In this document: positions 17,141 through 25,982 of the stretch, in pieces
Layout: each line of letters starts with the position of its first letter
Numbering within the stretch: position 1 is the stretch's first letter
Source: Bacillus sp. ISL-34
GTDB taxonomy: Bacteria; Bacillota; Bacilli; Bacillales; DSM-1321
DNA length: 64,000 bases
Assembly: GCF_018613325.1 (NCBI RefSeq)
Contig: NZ_JAGGQJ010000031.1
Location: forward strand, 62,001-126,000
Reading direction: 5' to 3'
Program-made: the position numbers and the translations under genes
Notes under the pieces: model-generated
What the model was told of the DNA's origin: nothing
The model's database searches: none
What the model saw: the letters and a program-made list of their open reading frames with translations, nothing else

Positions 17141-17341
17141 TTGAATTACCCCTTTTTTCATAAATTACAATCAGGATACCACAAATGATTAAGATTTATT
17201 CAAAATCAACCAAGAACTTTAACATAGCCATCAAGAAAGAGCAGTCCAATTTTACCTTTTTTCGAATATAATGAAAGGAAAAATGAAACTATTTTTCATT
17301 TGATTCGTAATTATTCATATGAGAAAGGAGGAGAAGACACT

Positions 17342-17662
17342 ATGCCTACTAAAGATGAAAGAGTGTTTGCTGCCCTTATTTATGTGATCAGCTTTTTTAC
17401 AGCATTTATCGGTCCTTTGGTGATTTGGTTATTGAAAAAGGACTCGTCACAATTTGTGGATTATCACGGAAGGGAATATTTGAATTTTTTCATTTCCTAC
17501 ACCGTATATTCAATAGTCGCGGGGATACTCACTATAGTATTGGTTGGGTTCTTGCTATTGCCGGTTATCGGGATAGCTTTAGTCGTATTCACCATCATTG
17601 CTGCTGTTAGGGCTTATGAAGGAACGGATTACAGGTTCCCGTTGATTTTCAGGATTTTATAG
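17342..17662 (+). CDS. DUF4870 small membrane protein
   Basis: A 106-residue protein with three transmembrane helices, related to DUF4870/Tic20-like proteins. It has the signature DYHGREYLNFFISYTVYS in its middle and a short N-terminal TKDERVFAALIYV segment. Function is unknown. The ATG at 17342 is used because AAAGGAGGAG stands upstream; an earlier in-frame ATG at 17300 precedes it. A terminator follows. Confidence 0.8.
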   Translation: MPTKDERVFAALIYVISFFTAFIGPLVIWLLKKDSSQFVDYHGREYLNFFISYTVYSIVAGILTIVLVGFLLLPVIGIALVVFTIIAAVRAYEGTDYRFPLIFRIL

Positions 17663-17673
17663 AATGATGTAAA

Positions 17674-17703
17674 AGGATTCCGTTCAATTCGGAATCCTTT
17701 TTT
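17674..17703 (+). terminator. Rho-independent terminator
   Basis: GGATTCCG / CGGAATCC stem with a seven-base loop and a T-tract. Confidence 0.85.
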
Positions 17704-17811
17704 GAATGAACCATGTTGGGAATTGCCTTTAATTAAAAAAGGGAATAGATCACTTTAACGCGAATAAAGTATTATGATATTTAATTCTATGCACTTTTAG
17801 GAAGTGGATCC

Positions 17812-17856
17812 GGGCGGATTGTGGTACTGCTAATCAATGGCCGCCCTAATGGCGGC
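17812..17856 (+). promoter_or_regulatory. Structured leader with competing hairpins
   Basis: GGGCGG-ATTG pairs with CAAT-GG-CCGCCC (17812-17846) to form a stem with a two-base bulge. The 3' arm can instead pair onwards as GCCGCC-CTAAT-GGCGGC (17840-17856). The two structures exclude each other. The element lies about 37 bases before the start of the next gene, whose ribosome site is AAGGAG. No known riboswitch is recognised. Confidence 0.4.
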
Positions 17857-17892
17857 AATCTTTCTTGTAAGGAGTGAGGAGCAGAGCAGGAT

Positions 17893-18687
17893 ATGAATAT
17901 ACGTGAATATTATCAGAAAACGAGCAATTCAAATTTTCATGCATCTTGGATATCTCTACTTTTGGCATTTGTATTTTTCATTTTCCATATTTTTTCGATG
18001 ATACCTGGCAATATTTTATTGATAACGTCTCCTTTTATTTTCTTTAGCATTGCCCAATTTGTCAGTCATCGTATATATGAAAGTCGAATGAAGGAATTGC
18101 CTGATGAACACATCGGGACGAATTCCGGGTTATTTAAAAATGAACATGTTTTATTGACTTTTATGCCAGCACCGACATTGCGCCTGCTACTCTTTGCGCC
18201 GGATGGCTCTCTAATTGGCGAGGTACGGGATTTGAATATGAAGTGGTTCATGTGGATGATTCCCAATTTCTTGTCGATGCTTTTGGCCAAGCGATATGAA
18301 CTGGTGGACCATGAGGGGCGTTTGCTGGCTAAGTACCATATCAATAGTGGGCTTTTCAATAAAATGACGATCATGGATGATCAGGGCGGCATTATGGGTT
18401 CATATCAAGAAAATCGGTCATTCGTGAAAATCAATGGAATGATCTATAAGGAAGACGGTACGGAATGGATGCCCATTGAAACGCCGGGAAGTGTTAATTC
18501 TTTCGAGATTGTCACAAAAGACGGGGAAAAGATCGTTTCATACCAAGAAGGCTGGATGCCATTGGAGTGGGGGAAACGATTCAGGACAAATACACCCATA
18601 CTTTCTTTTTCATCAAATGTTGCTGAAATTCCTAAAATCATCGTCTTTGGGTTCTGTGCAGCCACACTGAATCATCGTTCAAATTGA
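17893..18687 (+). CDS. Tubby-like (LURP-type) membrane-anchored protein
   Basis: A 264-residue protein with two N-terminal transmembrane helices (about 20-62) and a long beta-rich cytoplasmic part in which short units such as LLLFAPDGSLIGEVRDL, YELVDHEGRLLAKYHI and MTIMDDQGGIMGSYQEN repeat. This arrangement resembles the Tubby-C-terminal/LURP-like proteins of Bacillus, of unknown function. The family call is tentative. The gene has a structured leader and no obvious operon partner. Confidence 0.5.
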   Translation: MNIREYYQKTSNSNFHASWISLLLAFVFFIFHIFSMIPGNILLITSPFIFFSIAQFVSHRIYESRMKELPDEHIGTNSGLFKNEHVLLTFMPAPTLRLLLFAPDGSLIGEVRDLNMKWFMWMIPNFLSMLLAKRYELVDHEGRLLAKYHINSGLFNKMTIMDDQGGIMGSYQENRSFVKINGMIYKEDGTEWMPIETPGSVNSFEIVTKDGEKIVSYQEGWMPLEWGKRFRTNTPILSFSSNVAEIPKIIVFGFCAATLNHRSN

Positions 18688-18776
18688 CTATGGATAACCT
18701 TTAGCAAATCTTTTAAATATTTGATATAATCATAGTGAGGTACATAGATTAAATACATATTAAAAAGGTGGTAAAT

Positions 18777-19349
18777 ATGAGTTTACTTAATGAGATTCTT
18801 GATTATAATGAACAGTTTGTAGAAAAAGGTGAATATGTTAAGTATAGGACGGATAAGTTTCCTGAGAAACGTATGGTCATCATAAGCTGTATGGACACTC
18901 GGCTCGTTGAACTATTGCCAAAATCTTTGAATGTCAAAAATGGCGATGTCAAAATCCTGAAGACTGCCGGGGCAATCGTCTCCCACCCATTCGGAAGTGT
19001 CATGCGGAGTATCCTTGTTGCTATTTACGAGCTAAAGGCGGATGAAGTATTGGTCATACCTCACCATGACTGTGGGATGGCATCAGTCGATGCCGATTCT
19101 GTAGTAGAGAAGATGATCGGACGTGATATACCAAAGAGCACCATCGATACACTGGGAGCTGCAGGAATCGATATCCGCAGTTGGCTTCGCGGTTTTGATG
19201 ATGTTTATGAAAGCTGTAAGAACAGTGTGGGAGTGATTAAAGGACATCCTTTAATCCCTAAAAATATTCCTGTACATGGTCTTATCATTTCGCCAGATAC
19301 AGGGAAGCTGGAATTGGTAGTCGATGGGTATTCTGAAGGACAAAAATAA
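18777..19349 (+). CDS. Beta-carbonic anhydrase (YtiB-like)
   Basis: A 190-residue enzyme that interconverts carbon dioxide and bicarbonate. Zinc ligands C38, H96 and C99 and the D40-R42 dyad are visible in ISCMDTR and IPHHDCG. The sequence matches what I remember of B. subtilis YtiB closely, including HPFGSVMRSILVAIYEL and PVHGLIISPDTGKLELVVDGY split over the C-terminus. The ATG at 18777 follows AAAAAGGTGG; an ATG three codons earlier lies inside that ribosome site. A terminator follows. Confidence 0.9.
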   Translation: MSLLNEILDYNEQFVEKGEYVKYRTDKFPEKRMVIISCMDTRLVELLPKSLNVKNGDVKILKTAGAIVSHPFGSVMRSILVAIYELKADEVLVIPHHDCGMASVDADSVVEKMIGRDIPKSTIDTLGAAGIDIRSWLRGFDDVYESCKNSVGVIKGHPLIPKNIPVHGLIISPDTGKLELVVDGYSEGQK

Positions 19350-19363
19350 TATATATATTTCGA

Positions 19364-19395
19364 GGCTGCCGGGATCATTTCCGGCAGTTTTTTTC
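19364..19395 (+). terminator. Rho-independent terminator
   Basis: CTGCCGG / CCGGCAG stem and seven T residues, 16 bases after the carbonic anhydrase gene. Confidence 0.85.
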
Positions 19396-19507
19396 AAATT
19401 TTTATCATTACTATTTATTTTTGTCCTTTTTTTTGTTAAAATCGCCAAGTGTAGTTTGTCACTAATACAAACGGGTGGGCGAGGGATAAATTTAATAAGG
19501 ATACAAC

Positions 19508-20809
19508 ATGAAGAAATTAAACTTGGAAACGTTTTTTCATTTTTCCGAATATGGAACGAATGGAAAACGTGAAATCCTTGCTGGAGTGGTCGGCTATTTT
19601 ACGATAGTCTATATTCTCATCGTGAATTCCCTGATTTTATCGGAAGCGGGCATACCGATTAATGGTGCAGTGATTGCCACGATTCTTTTATCTGCTTTAA
19701 GCTGTGTCATGATAGGACTTTGGGCGAATGTCCCAATCCTTCTCGTTCCAGGAATGGGCGTAAATGCCCTATTTGCTTATACCATGGTTCAAGGAATGGG
19801 CCTATCTTGGCAATCGGCTCTTGGTGCTGTGTTTATCTCAGGGATAATTTTTGTAGTCATCGCTTTTACAAAATACTCTAAGTTAATCAGTGATTCGATT
19901 CCAAGTTCGATAAAAGAAGCCATATCTGTTGGTCTTGGCTTATTCTTGATGCTAATCGGTCTTGAAAAGGGCGGGATAATCACAGGAGGTTCATCATCAA
20001 TCGTCGCACTCGGAGATTTAAGCGATCCAGCGGTGTGTGCAACGGTGTTGACCTTTTTACTGGCAATCACGCTGTTCATCAAGAATGTCCCCGGTAATTT
20101 CATGATTACCATCCTGGCAGGCAGCCTCATTGCCTATTGGTTCGGGACGGTTCAACTATCGGAAATCCATTTTTCAGGCATAGACACAGCTTCCTACGGC
20201 GATCTCTTCTTTTCATTATCGTTCTTGGAAGCGAACCGGATTGAATTCTGGATAAGTGTATTTGCGATGACGATGGTTCTTGTTTTTGAAAATATTGGTC
20301 TTGTACACGGGCATGTAGACAGTATCAACCGCCAGGATGCCTATAAAAAGTCGCTGCAGGCGACAAGTGTGTCCGTTCTGTTATCAGGCTTATTCGGTTC
20401 TAGTCCTACCGTTGCAACTGTTGAAACGGCAGCTGGAATCGCATCAGGAGGCAGGACTGGTTTTACTTCAGTGGTGACTGGCGTGCTATTCATTTTATCA
20501 CTGTTATTTATACCAGTGATTAAAGTAATTCCTGATAGCGCCATTGCCCCCATCTTGATTATCATTGGCATTTTGATGCTCGGAAACATAAAAAAGCTGA
20601 ATTTCAGTGATTTAACCGAAAGCATACCTGCAATCATGATCATCACGATCATTCCTTTCACATACAGTATTGCCGATGGAATGGCATTCGGTTTCATCCT
20701 GTACCCGTTCCTGAAGCTTGTAACCGGAAAAGCGAGAGAAGTGTCAGCCCCGATGTATGTGAGTGCCGGAATGTTTATCGTCTATTTCATCATTGGTATG
20801 ATCGGTTAA
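19508..20809 (+). CDS. NCS2/AzgA-type purine permease
   Basis: A 433-residue transporter with about 13 helices, of the AzgA branch (B. subtilis PbuG/PbuO type) that takes up hypoxanthine, guanine or adenine with protons. Marks are NGKREILAGVVGYFTIVYI, LLVPGMGVNALFAYTMV, VGLGLFLMLIGLEKGG, and FGSSPTVATVETAAGIASGGRTG in the second half. No purine riboswitch (G-box) is seen upstream, unlike pbuG of B. subtilis. Ribosome site AATAAGGATAC. A strong terminator follows. Confidence 0.88.
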   Translation: MKKLNLETFFHFSEYGTNGKREILAGVVGYFTIVYILIVNSLILSEAGIPINGAVIATILLSALSCVMIGLWANVPILLVPGMGVNALFAYTMVQGMGLSWQSALGAVFISGIIFVVIAFTKYSKLISDSIPSSIKEAISVGLGLFLMLIGLEKGGIITGGSSSIVALGDLSDPAVCATVLTFLLAITLFIKNVPGNFMITILAGSLIAYWFGTVQLSEIHFSGIDTASYGDLFFSLSFLEANRIEFWISVFAMTMVLVFENIGLVHGHVDSINRQDAYKKSLQATSVSVLLSGLFGSSPTVATVETAAGIASGGRTGFTSVVTGVLFILSLLFIPVIKVIPDSAIAPILIIIGILMLGNIKKLNFSDLTESIPAIMIITIIPFTYSIADGMAFGFILYPFLKLVTGKAREVSAPMYVSAGMFIVYFIIGMIG

Positions 20810-20815
20810 TAATTC

Positions 20816-20863
20816 AAAAGAGCGGTTGGAATGAGTTAATTCTTATTCCAACCGCTCTTTTTC
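20816..20863 (+). terminator. Rho-independent terminator
   Basis: Perfect stem AGAGCGGTTGGAAT / ATTCCAACCGCTCT with T-run after the permease gene. Confidence 0.9.
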
Positions 20864-20981
20864 GTCGAAAAAAATGGATTTATTGTAATTTACGCGATGA
20901 CACATCCATCTTGAAAATGCTATGATATAGAATATTAAAAAAATGATAAATGACAAGCAGCATATTAGAGGATGTGACAGG

Positions 20982-21968
20982 ATGATTATTGAAGGTTTAA
21001 AAAGCCATGGTTCTGGAAATGATTTTTTAATCATTGATGAATTGACTACAACCCTGACGTTTACTGAAGAAGAGCGAAAAAATTTCGCGAAGGCCCTATG
21101 CAATAGGGAGAGGCTTGGAGCGGATGGTATTTTGTTCGTAATGAAAAGTGAACATGCTGATTGCCGGATGCGTGTCTTTAATGCCGATGGATCGGAAGCA
21201 TCGATGTGCGGCAATGGACTTCGCTGTGTTGCACGTTACGCGAACGACGTTCTGGGGCTAGATAAAATGATCGTGGAAACGATGAAGGCAGATCTACTCG
21301 TGGAAAAAACGGAAGATATTTATGAAGGCATTCCGACTTTCAAGGTGGAAATTTCCCCGGTAAGTTTTAATGTGAAGGATCTACCTCTTGTATTGGCTAA
21401 AGAACAGTTGCAAAACGAACCATTGCCGGAACTTCATGATACCCTACTATTTTCGGCATTGGCGGTTCCCAATCCACATTTGATCACACTCGTCGATAGT
21501 GATGTTTTACAAAGTGATTTGCAGGAAGAACTTTCAACAAAGGTCAATCAACCGAATGAGCTTTTCCCTGATGGTGTCAATGTCAGCTTTGTGAAAGAGC
21601 TGGAACCAGGGAGCATTTATGTGCGAACATTCGAACGGGGAGTAGGCTTCACGAATGCATGTGGAACGGCGATGTCGGCTTCAAGCCTAGTAACATGCTC
21701 TGTTGGTTTAAACGCGTTGGAAAGTGAAATATCTGTCTACAATAACGGCGGAAAAGTTAAATGCGTCGTCCATCATGATGAAGAAAGCCAAAAGTATTCA
21801 ATTGATTTAATCGGGAACGCAACCTATGAATTCAAGGTAACGATTGAAATAGACTTAGGTCAGCCTGAAAAATTTGAAATGCTTGAAAAAGAGGATTTTG
21901 AATTGGAAACAAGCTTATATGCCAAGCTTAAGGATGAAGTGCAAAGTTATTTGATAGCAAAATTATAA
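20982..21968 (+). CDS. dapF: Diaminopimelate epimerase
   Basis: A 328-residue enzyme that converts LL- to meso-diaminopimelate for lysine and peptidoglycan synthesis. The two catalytic cysteines are C76 (EASMCGNGLRC) and C227 (GFTNACGTAMSAS). The usual RGVGET motif reads RGVGFTNACGT here. The chain has about 45 extra residues at the C-terminus compared with E. coli DapF, as in other Bacillus. The start ATG at 20982 follows GAGGATGTGACAGG. A strong terminator follows; no lysine riboswitch is seen. Confidence 0.9.
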   Translation: MIIEGLKSHGSGNDFLIIDELTTTLTFTEEERKNFAKALCNRERLGADGILFVMKSEHADCRMRVFNADGSEASMCGNGLRCVARYANDVLGLDKMIVETMKADLLVEKTEDIYEGIPTFKVEISPVSFNVKDLPLVLAKEQLQNEPLPELHDTLLFSALAVPNPHLITLVDSDVLQSDLQEELSTKVNQPNELFPDGVNVSFVKELEPGSIYVRTFERGVGFTNACGTAMSASSLVTCSVGLNALESEISVYNNGGKVKCVVHHDEESQKYSIDLIGNATYEFKVTIEIDLGQPEKFEMLEKEDFELETSLYAKLKDEVQSYLIAKL

Positions 21969-21979
21969 AGAAATCTCAG

Positions 21980-22023
21980 ACTGCAGGCAAACTCGAAGAA
22001 AAGCGAGTTTGCCTGCAGTTTTC
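21980..22023 (+). terminator. Rho-independent terminator after dapF
   Basis: Perfect 16-bp stem ACTGCAGGCAAACTCG / CGAGTTTGCCTGCAGT with TTTTC tail. Confidence 0.9.
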
Positions 22024-22049
22024 TTATTTAAAAAAGTTACTTTTTTTAG

Positions 22050-22210
22050 TCCTTCGCCGTACTTTTTCGTTATCCGGAGCTTTTTCTCGACCGTCCACAC
22101 AGTTATTCGACCTTCACCGCACTTTATTCGACCGTTCGCGATTTAATTTGACCTTAACCACGCTTTATTCGACCGTTCACAAATTTTTTCGGTTTTCACC
22201 TCACTACTCG
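22050..22210. repeat. Degenerate 20/21-bp tandem repeat, 41-bp higher-order period
   Basis: Units starting at 22088, 22108, 22129, 22149 and 22170 read CGACCGTCC..., CGACCTTCACCGCACTTTATT, CGACCGTTC..., TGACCTTAACCACGCTTTATT, CGACCGTTC... . Two alternating unit types give a 41-bp period. Weaker units extend to both sides. No protein frame explains it. Confidence 0.6.
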
Positions 22211-22528
22211 GACTCCGGAGCATTTAGGTCCACGTATTGAATCCGCCGACTGTCTGCCAAGCATCATCAAAGCAAGCGTCTGTGGGATCTCGGCTAGCCA
22301 GTTATTCGGCAGTAGGTATTTCCAATTGTTTTTAATCCAGTGAGTTTTCATAAAAAAATGGAATATAACCAAGCGCTGTTCTAAAATTATTCTCGGTGAC
22401 ATTAGGGGATGGATCCGGGATGATACCATTCCGAACCCCATTTTGAAATTCCCATTGAATTTTGACCCGAGGTTAAGAAAAAGATTGTCAACGAAAGAGG
22501 TTCTACCTAAATTTTAAACAAAGTATTT
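22211..22528. other. Non-coding spacer with a possible decayed minus-strand frame
   Basis: About 320 bases. An 81-codon open frame on the minus strand (22196-22441) has no ribosome site and no family I recognise, although phrases such as PQTLALMMLGRQSADSIRG look protein-like. It may be a remnant of a repeated element. No other signal. Confidence 0.3.
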
Positions 22529-22622
22529 GGAACGGGTGTGCGGGACTCCTACGGGAAAAGCACGACCAAGGGAAGACCCCCGCAGGCGAATGGGGACGGA
22601 GGCTCCCGTTCCGCCGGAGGTC
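22529..22622. repeat. GC-rich structured Bacillaceae-type intergenic repeat
   Basis: A 94-bp GC-rich element in AT-rich surroundings. The outer arms GGAACGGG (22529-22536) and CCCGTTCC (22605-22612) pair perfectly. Inside are GGGACTCCTACGGGAAAAGC, GACCCCCGCAGGCG and GGAGGCTCCC, the hallmark words of an intergenic repeat I have often seen in Bacillaceae genomes. It is probably a mobile or structural repeat; function unknown. Confidence 0.65.
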
Positions 22623-22635
22623 TAACTATTTGGGT

Positions 22636-24486
22636 TTACTTCATATTGGGCTTTTTTTGTTTTAGAAACGACAATACTTCCAAAAAGGCTGGGCCATTAT
22701 CGAAAAGTCTGTAATCCATAAATGCACATCCATCCCTTTTTATTCTGTTTGGGATGGTTTCAATCGTATAGTCCTTTATCTGGAGACTTTCGTCCACTTC
22801 CTCCCAAAACAAAGGTGTAGCCACCCCCGCGAATGAATTTCCCCGTGGTGAATAGGGCTGGATGATGGTTTTTCCTTCACTATGCTGCACAAAGTCCAAG
22901 TAAAGTCGATTATGCCGATTTATTTTCATTCTTTCTGTTGTAAAATCATTTGGGTTGGAACTTGTTAAGTAGTCACCGAGAAAGTCGGTGAATATGCGTG
23001 TCTCCTGATAAGTAAATCTGTCTTCAGGCAGAGGAATGTGAATTTGCAGTCCTTTGTTACCTGAAGTTTTTACAAAAGCTTTAATCCTTAATGATTCCAT
23101 CACTTTTTTAATTTCCTGTGCGGCCTTTATCGCAAAGGAGAAAAATTCGATGGAAGGGGGATCCAAGTCCAGGACGATTTCGTCGGGTCTTGTTTTCCCC
23201 GCTTTCTGAAATGGGGCATGGAATTCCAATGCAAGCTGATTACCAAACCAAAGAAGCGTTTCAATATCGTTACACAGCATATACTCGATATCCTCATCCA
23301 TGAACGTTTCAATAAAGGCGGGCGCATAATCAGGTTTGTTTTTCTGGAAAAACTTCTCTTTATCCATAGTGCCATGAGGATAGCGGATCGTCGTAAGCAG
23401 TTTATCTTTCAAGAAGGGTAAGAAGAAAGCTGAAACCTCCCGTAAATAATGAAGGTATTCAATTTTTACCACCTGTTTACCTTCTGTTATCCAAAGCGGT
23501 TTATCTCTGGAGGTTATTTGTACAGTATCTGGAAATGTGTATTGGCCTAGCACGAATTTATCCCAAGTACATTCATCGGGTGTCGTTTGTAAAAGCCATT
23601 GCGAAAACTGAGGTTCACGCAATTCGTTTTCCTCATATACGTGTAAGAATTGAACTTCGATGCAAATGGATGGATGGATATAAAAAAATTGTGCGTCTTC
23701 GTCTGATGCATTTTGCTTGATCAGTTCATGCAATATTCTTTTATCTTGAGCACTCAGTCCATTTTTAACACTTCCGATTTTCGTTACGGCACCTTCTTTG
23801 AAAACTGCGAGGGAAACGTAACCATTTTCTTTGTGCAATGCTGTTATGAAACAAGAAACGGTCTTCCAATTTTTCACCTTAATCCAAGATGTAGTACGTT
23901 TTCCTTCTTGCCAAGTACCTCGAATTTCCTTGGCGACAACTCCTTCGCCATCTAATAGGGTGACCTTATTCAAGGCATTATCCAAAACGTCAAAACTCTC
24001 AATTATTTGTATCAAGGCCTTATTGTTGGGATCAGGCGGCATAGGAAAGTCAAGTTTTGCCCCCATATTCAACATCAATTCCCTTCGTTTTTCCATAGGT
24101 TTAGCTGCTAAGTCTTTTCCGCTTATGCGAAGCAGGTCAAACGCTATAAACCGGCATGGGGAAAAGCGGGCTTTTTCTGATATTAAGGATTGTTTTCCAA
24201 GGCGTCCCCGCCACTGTATTTGAAAAAAGTCTGCTTTCGCTTGATTGGTAAGCCAGACCAATTCTCCATCTAACTGAAGCGGGAGATAATCTTCCAGGTC
24301 CAGTTCTTTGATGTAAGCAATGATTTCTGGGAATTGTGGTGATAATTCCTTCTCGTTCCGACTCGAAATGCTTATGGTATCCGTGTCTATCGTTAGAATA
24401 GCCCTAAAGCCGTCATATTTTACTTCATAACGCCAATCCTTGGAGTTGGGGGCTTCGGGGTAATAGGTTGGCAGCATCGGTTTCAT
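22636..24486 (-). CDS. ligD: ATP-dependent DNA ligase LigD (ligase + polymerase domains)
   Basis: A 616-residue NHEJ enzyme, close to the 611 residues of B. subtilis LigD/YkoU. The N-terminal ligase domain has the AMP-acceptor K23 in YEVKYDGFRA and the GEGVVAKE and KTTSWIKVK-like motifs. The C-terminal primase/polymerase domain (about 330-616) has TIRYPHG, VLDLDPP with the metal-binding aspartates, and FVKTSGNKGLQIHIPL. There is no 3'-phosphoesterase domain, as usual in Bacillus. It is divergently transcribed from ku, about 150 bases away; in B. subtilis both genes act in the germinating spore. Confidence 0.95.
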   Translation of the reverse strand: MKPMLPTYYPEAPNSKDWRYEVKYDGFRAILTIDTDTISISSRNEKELSPQFPEIIAYIKELDLEDYLPLQLDGELVWLTNQAKADFFQIQWRGRLGKQSLISEKARFSPCRFIAFDLLRISGKDLAAKPMEKRRELMLNMGAKLDFPMPPDPNNKALIQIIESFDVLDNALNKVTLLDGEGVVAKEIRGTWQEGKRTTSWIKVKNWKTVSCFITALHKENGYVSLAVFKEGAVTKIGSVKNGLSAQDKRILHELIKQNASDEDAQFFYIHPSICIEVQFLHVYEENELREPQFSQWLLQTTPDECTWDKFVLGQYTFPDTVQITSRDKPLWITEGKQVVKIEYLHYLREVSAFFLPFLKDKLLTTIRYPHGTMDKEKFFQKNKPDYAPAFIETFMDEDIEYMLCNDIETLLWFGNQLALEFHAPFQKAGKTRPDEIVLDLDPPSIEFFSFAIKAAQEIKKVMESLRIKAFVKTSGNKGLQIHIPLPEDRFTYQETRIFTDFLGDYLTSSNPNDFTTERMKINRHNRLYLDFVQHSEGKTIIQPYSPRGNSFAGVATPLFWEEVDESLQIKDYTIETIPNRIKRDGCAFMDYRLFDNGPAFLEVLSFLKQKKPNMK

Positions 24487-24636
24487 TTTTGTATTACCTC
24501 CGCAAATAATTGATTAACATTATTTTGCCAAAGAAACGAATTGTTAGAGTTGGCAATTGTTTTTTCGGTTTTTTTTGAACAAAGGGGAATAATAAAATTG
24601 TTCTTCTCTTTAAAAATAAGTTATGAGGTGACGAAT

Positions 24637-25479
24637 ATGCATACGATGTGGAAAGGGAGCATATCATTCGGTTTGGTGAACATTCCGATCAAACTTCATG
24701 CTGCAACGGAGGATAAGGATATTTCTTTAAGGACGTTGCATAAGGAATGTCATTCACCGATTAAATACGAAAAGGTTTGTCCGGTATGCCAGAAAGAAGT
24801 GGGGAAGGATGATATAGTCCGCGCTTTTGAGTATACAAAAGGAAAGTTTGTTGTATTGGAAGACAATGAACTGGAACAACTGAAAAAACAAAACGAAGAA
24901 AAAGCCGTGGAAATCGTGGATTTCGTTAAAATTGAAGAAATAGATCCGATTTATTTCAATCGGAGCTACTACATGTCCCCTAATGACGGAGGGATAAAAG
25001 CTTATTCCCTTTTGAGGCAGGCCCTCAAGGAATCGAATAAGGTAGGTTTAGCGAAGATCATCATTCGCTCTAAAGAGCAAATGGCGGTAATCCGAGTCGT
25101 TGATAATACCTTGGTGATGGAAACGATTCATTATCCGGATGAAGTCCGTTCCACAGCGGATGTTCCGAATATCCCTGCCAATGATACCATTGTCAAAAAA
25201 GAAATCGATACTGCCGTATTATTGATAGATCAATTAACGACAACTTTCGATCCGACAAAATACACCGATGACTATCGAACCGCGTTACTTGAATTGATTG
25301 AATCAAAGAAAACGGGACAGACGACGATTACAGCCAAAACAAAAGAACCAGTTTCCAACAATGTTACCGATTTAATGGAGGCATTACAGGCATCCATTGA
25401 TCGTACGAAGCATGATGAACCGGAAAAGAAAAAGACGACCCGAAAGAAAGCGGCACCGAAAAAAAAGAAACAAGCCTAA
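24637..25479 (+). CDS. ku: Ku DNA end-binding protein
   Basis: A 280-residue prokaryotic Ku homodimer subunit that binds DNA ends and recruits LigD. The sequence MHTMWKGSISFGLVNIP, a region with CPVC, YEYTKGKFVVL-like strand and the LIDQLTTTFDPTKYTDDYR tail of the core are all diagnostic. A lysine-rich C-terminus (KKKTTRKKAAPKKKKQA) is the usual basic extension. I start at the ATG at 24637 behind GAGGTGACG; the longer frame from 24541 lacks a ribosome site. It is divergent from ligD. Confidence 0.95.
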   Translation: MHTMWKGSISFGLVNIPIKLHAATEDKDISLRTLHKECHSPIKYEKVCPVCQKEVGKDDIVRAFEYTKGKFVVLEDNELEQLKKQNEEKAVEIVDFVKIEEIDPIYFNRSYYMSPNDGGIKAYSLLRQALKESNKVGLAKIIIRSKEQMAVIRVVDNTLVMETIHYPDEVRSTADVPNIPANDTIVKKEIDTAVLLIDQLTTTFDPTKYTDDYRTALLELIESKKTGQTTITAKTKEPVSNNVTDLMEALQASIDRTKHDEPEKKKTTRKKAAPKKKKQA

Positions 25480-25531
25480 ACAGGAAGCTGAGCGGATGAC
25501 ATATGATGTCGCTCGGCTTCTGCTTGTTTTT
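25480..25531 (+). terminator. Terminator after ku
   Basis: AAGCTGAGCG / CGCTCGGCTT stem with a 15-base loop and a TTGTTTTT tail. Confidence 0.7.
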
Positions 25532-25534
25532 AGC

Positions 25535-25964
25535 AAGGAATCAGGCTTCTAATAAGGTAATGTAAGTGACTTAACAGGGAGAGAATTACATAGGGAAGGA
25601 AAATACAAAAGGGTAAGTGGATTGCGATGTAAGGAGCTGGAATAAAAAGAAAATGATGGATGGAAATGAAGGCAAAAAAATTCGCTCCCTAAAGAGCGAC
25701 AATGAGGAATTCAATCGTGAAAATCAACATATAGGCGAACGGTTGTAGTTTTCGACTATATATTGTGTTCATATTCTACCATATTTAATTCTGAAATAGC
25801 AACAAAATTACTGAAACTAACCTATGAATTTTTTCTGGAAATTAATGATATTTCACCCACTTAACGGCTCGTGTGGCTTTTTCATTTTCATATACTTATA
25901 AAAAACTACAGAATAAAATGGACTTTTAGTATAATTTATACATATAGGATGATATAAATTAAAT
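25535..25964. other. 430-bp intergenic region
   Basis: AT-rich with no convincing gene. A 31-codon frame starting near 25654 has its AAGGAG too far away. A small TCGCTC/GAGCGA hairpin lies near 25681. The end contains the likely promoter of the MOSC gene (TATAATTTATAC-like stretch at about 25930). Confidence 0.4.
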
Positions 25965-25982
25965 ATGAATGGAAGATGCAAA

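Larger units (their letters stand above)
15997..17229 (-). mobile_element. IS1595-type insertion sequence
   Basis: The element carries one transposase gene on the minus strand. I place the ends at GGCTGTTTTAG (15997 inward) and, on the other strand, GGCTATGTTAAAG (17229 inward); these and the following 25 bases are similar but not identical. No clean 8-bp target duplication is visible (CAACTAAC against ATCAAGAA), so the ends are approximate or the copy is old. A terminator near the left end shields it from outside transcription. Confidence 0.65.

Noticed and set aside
19395-19507. Purine riboswitch before the NCS2 permease
   Set aside because: The conserved aptamer words of the G-box are absent.
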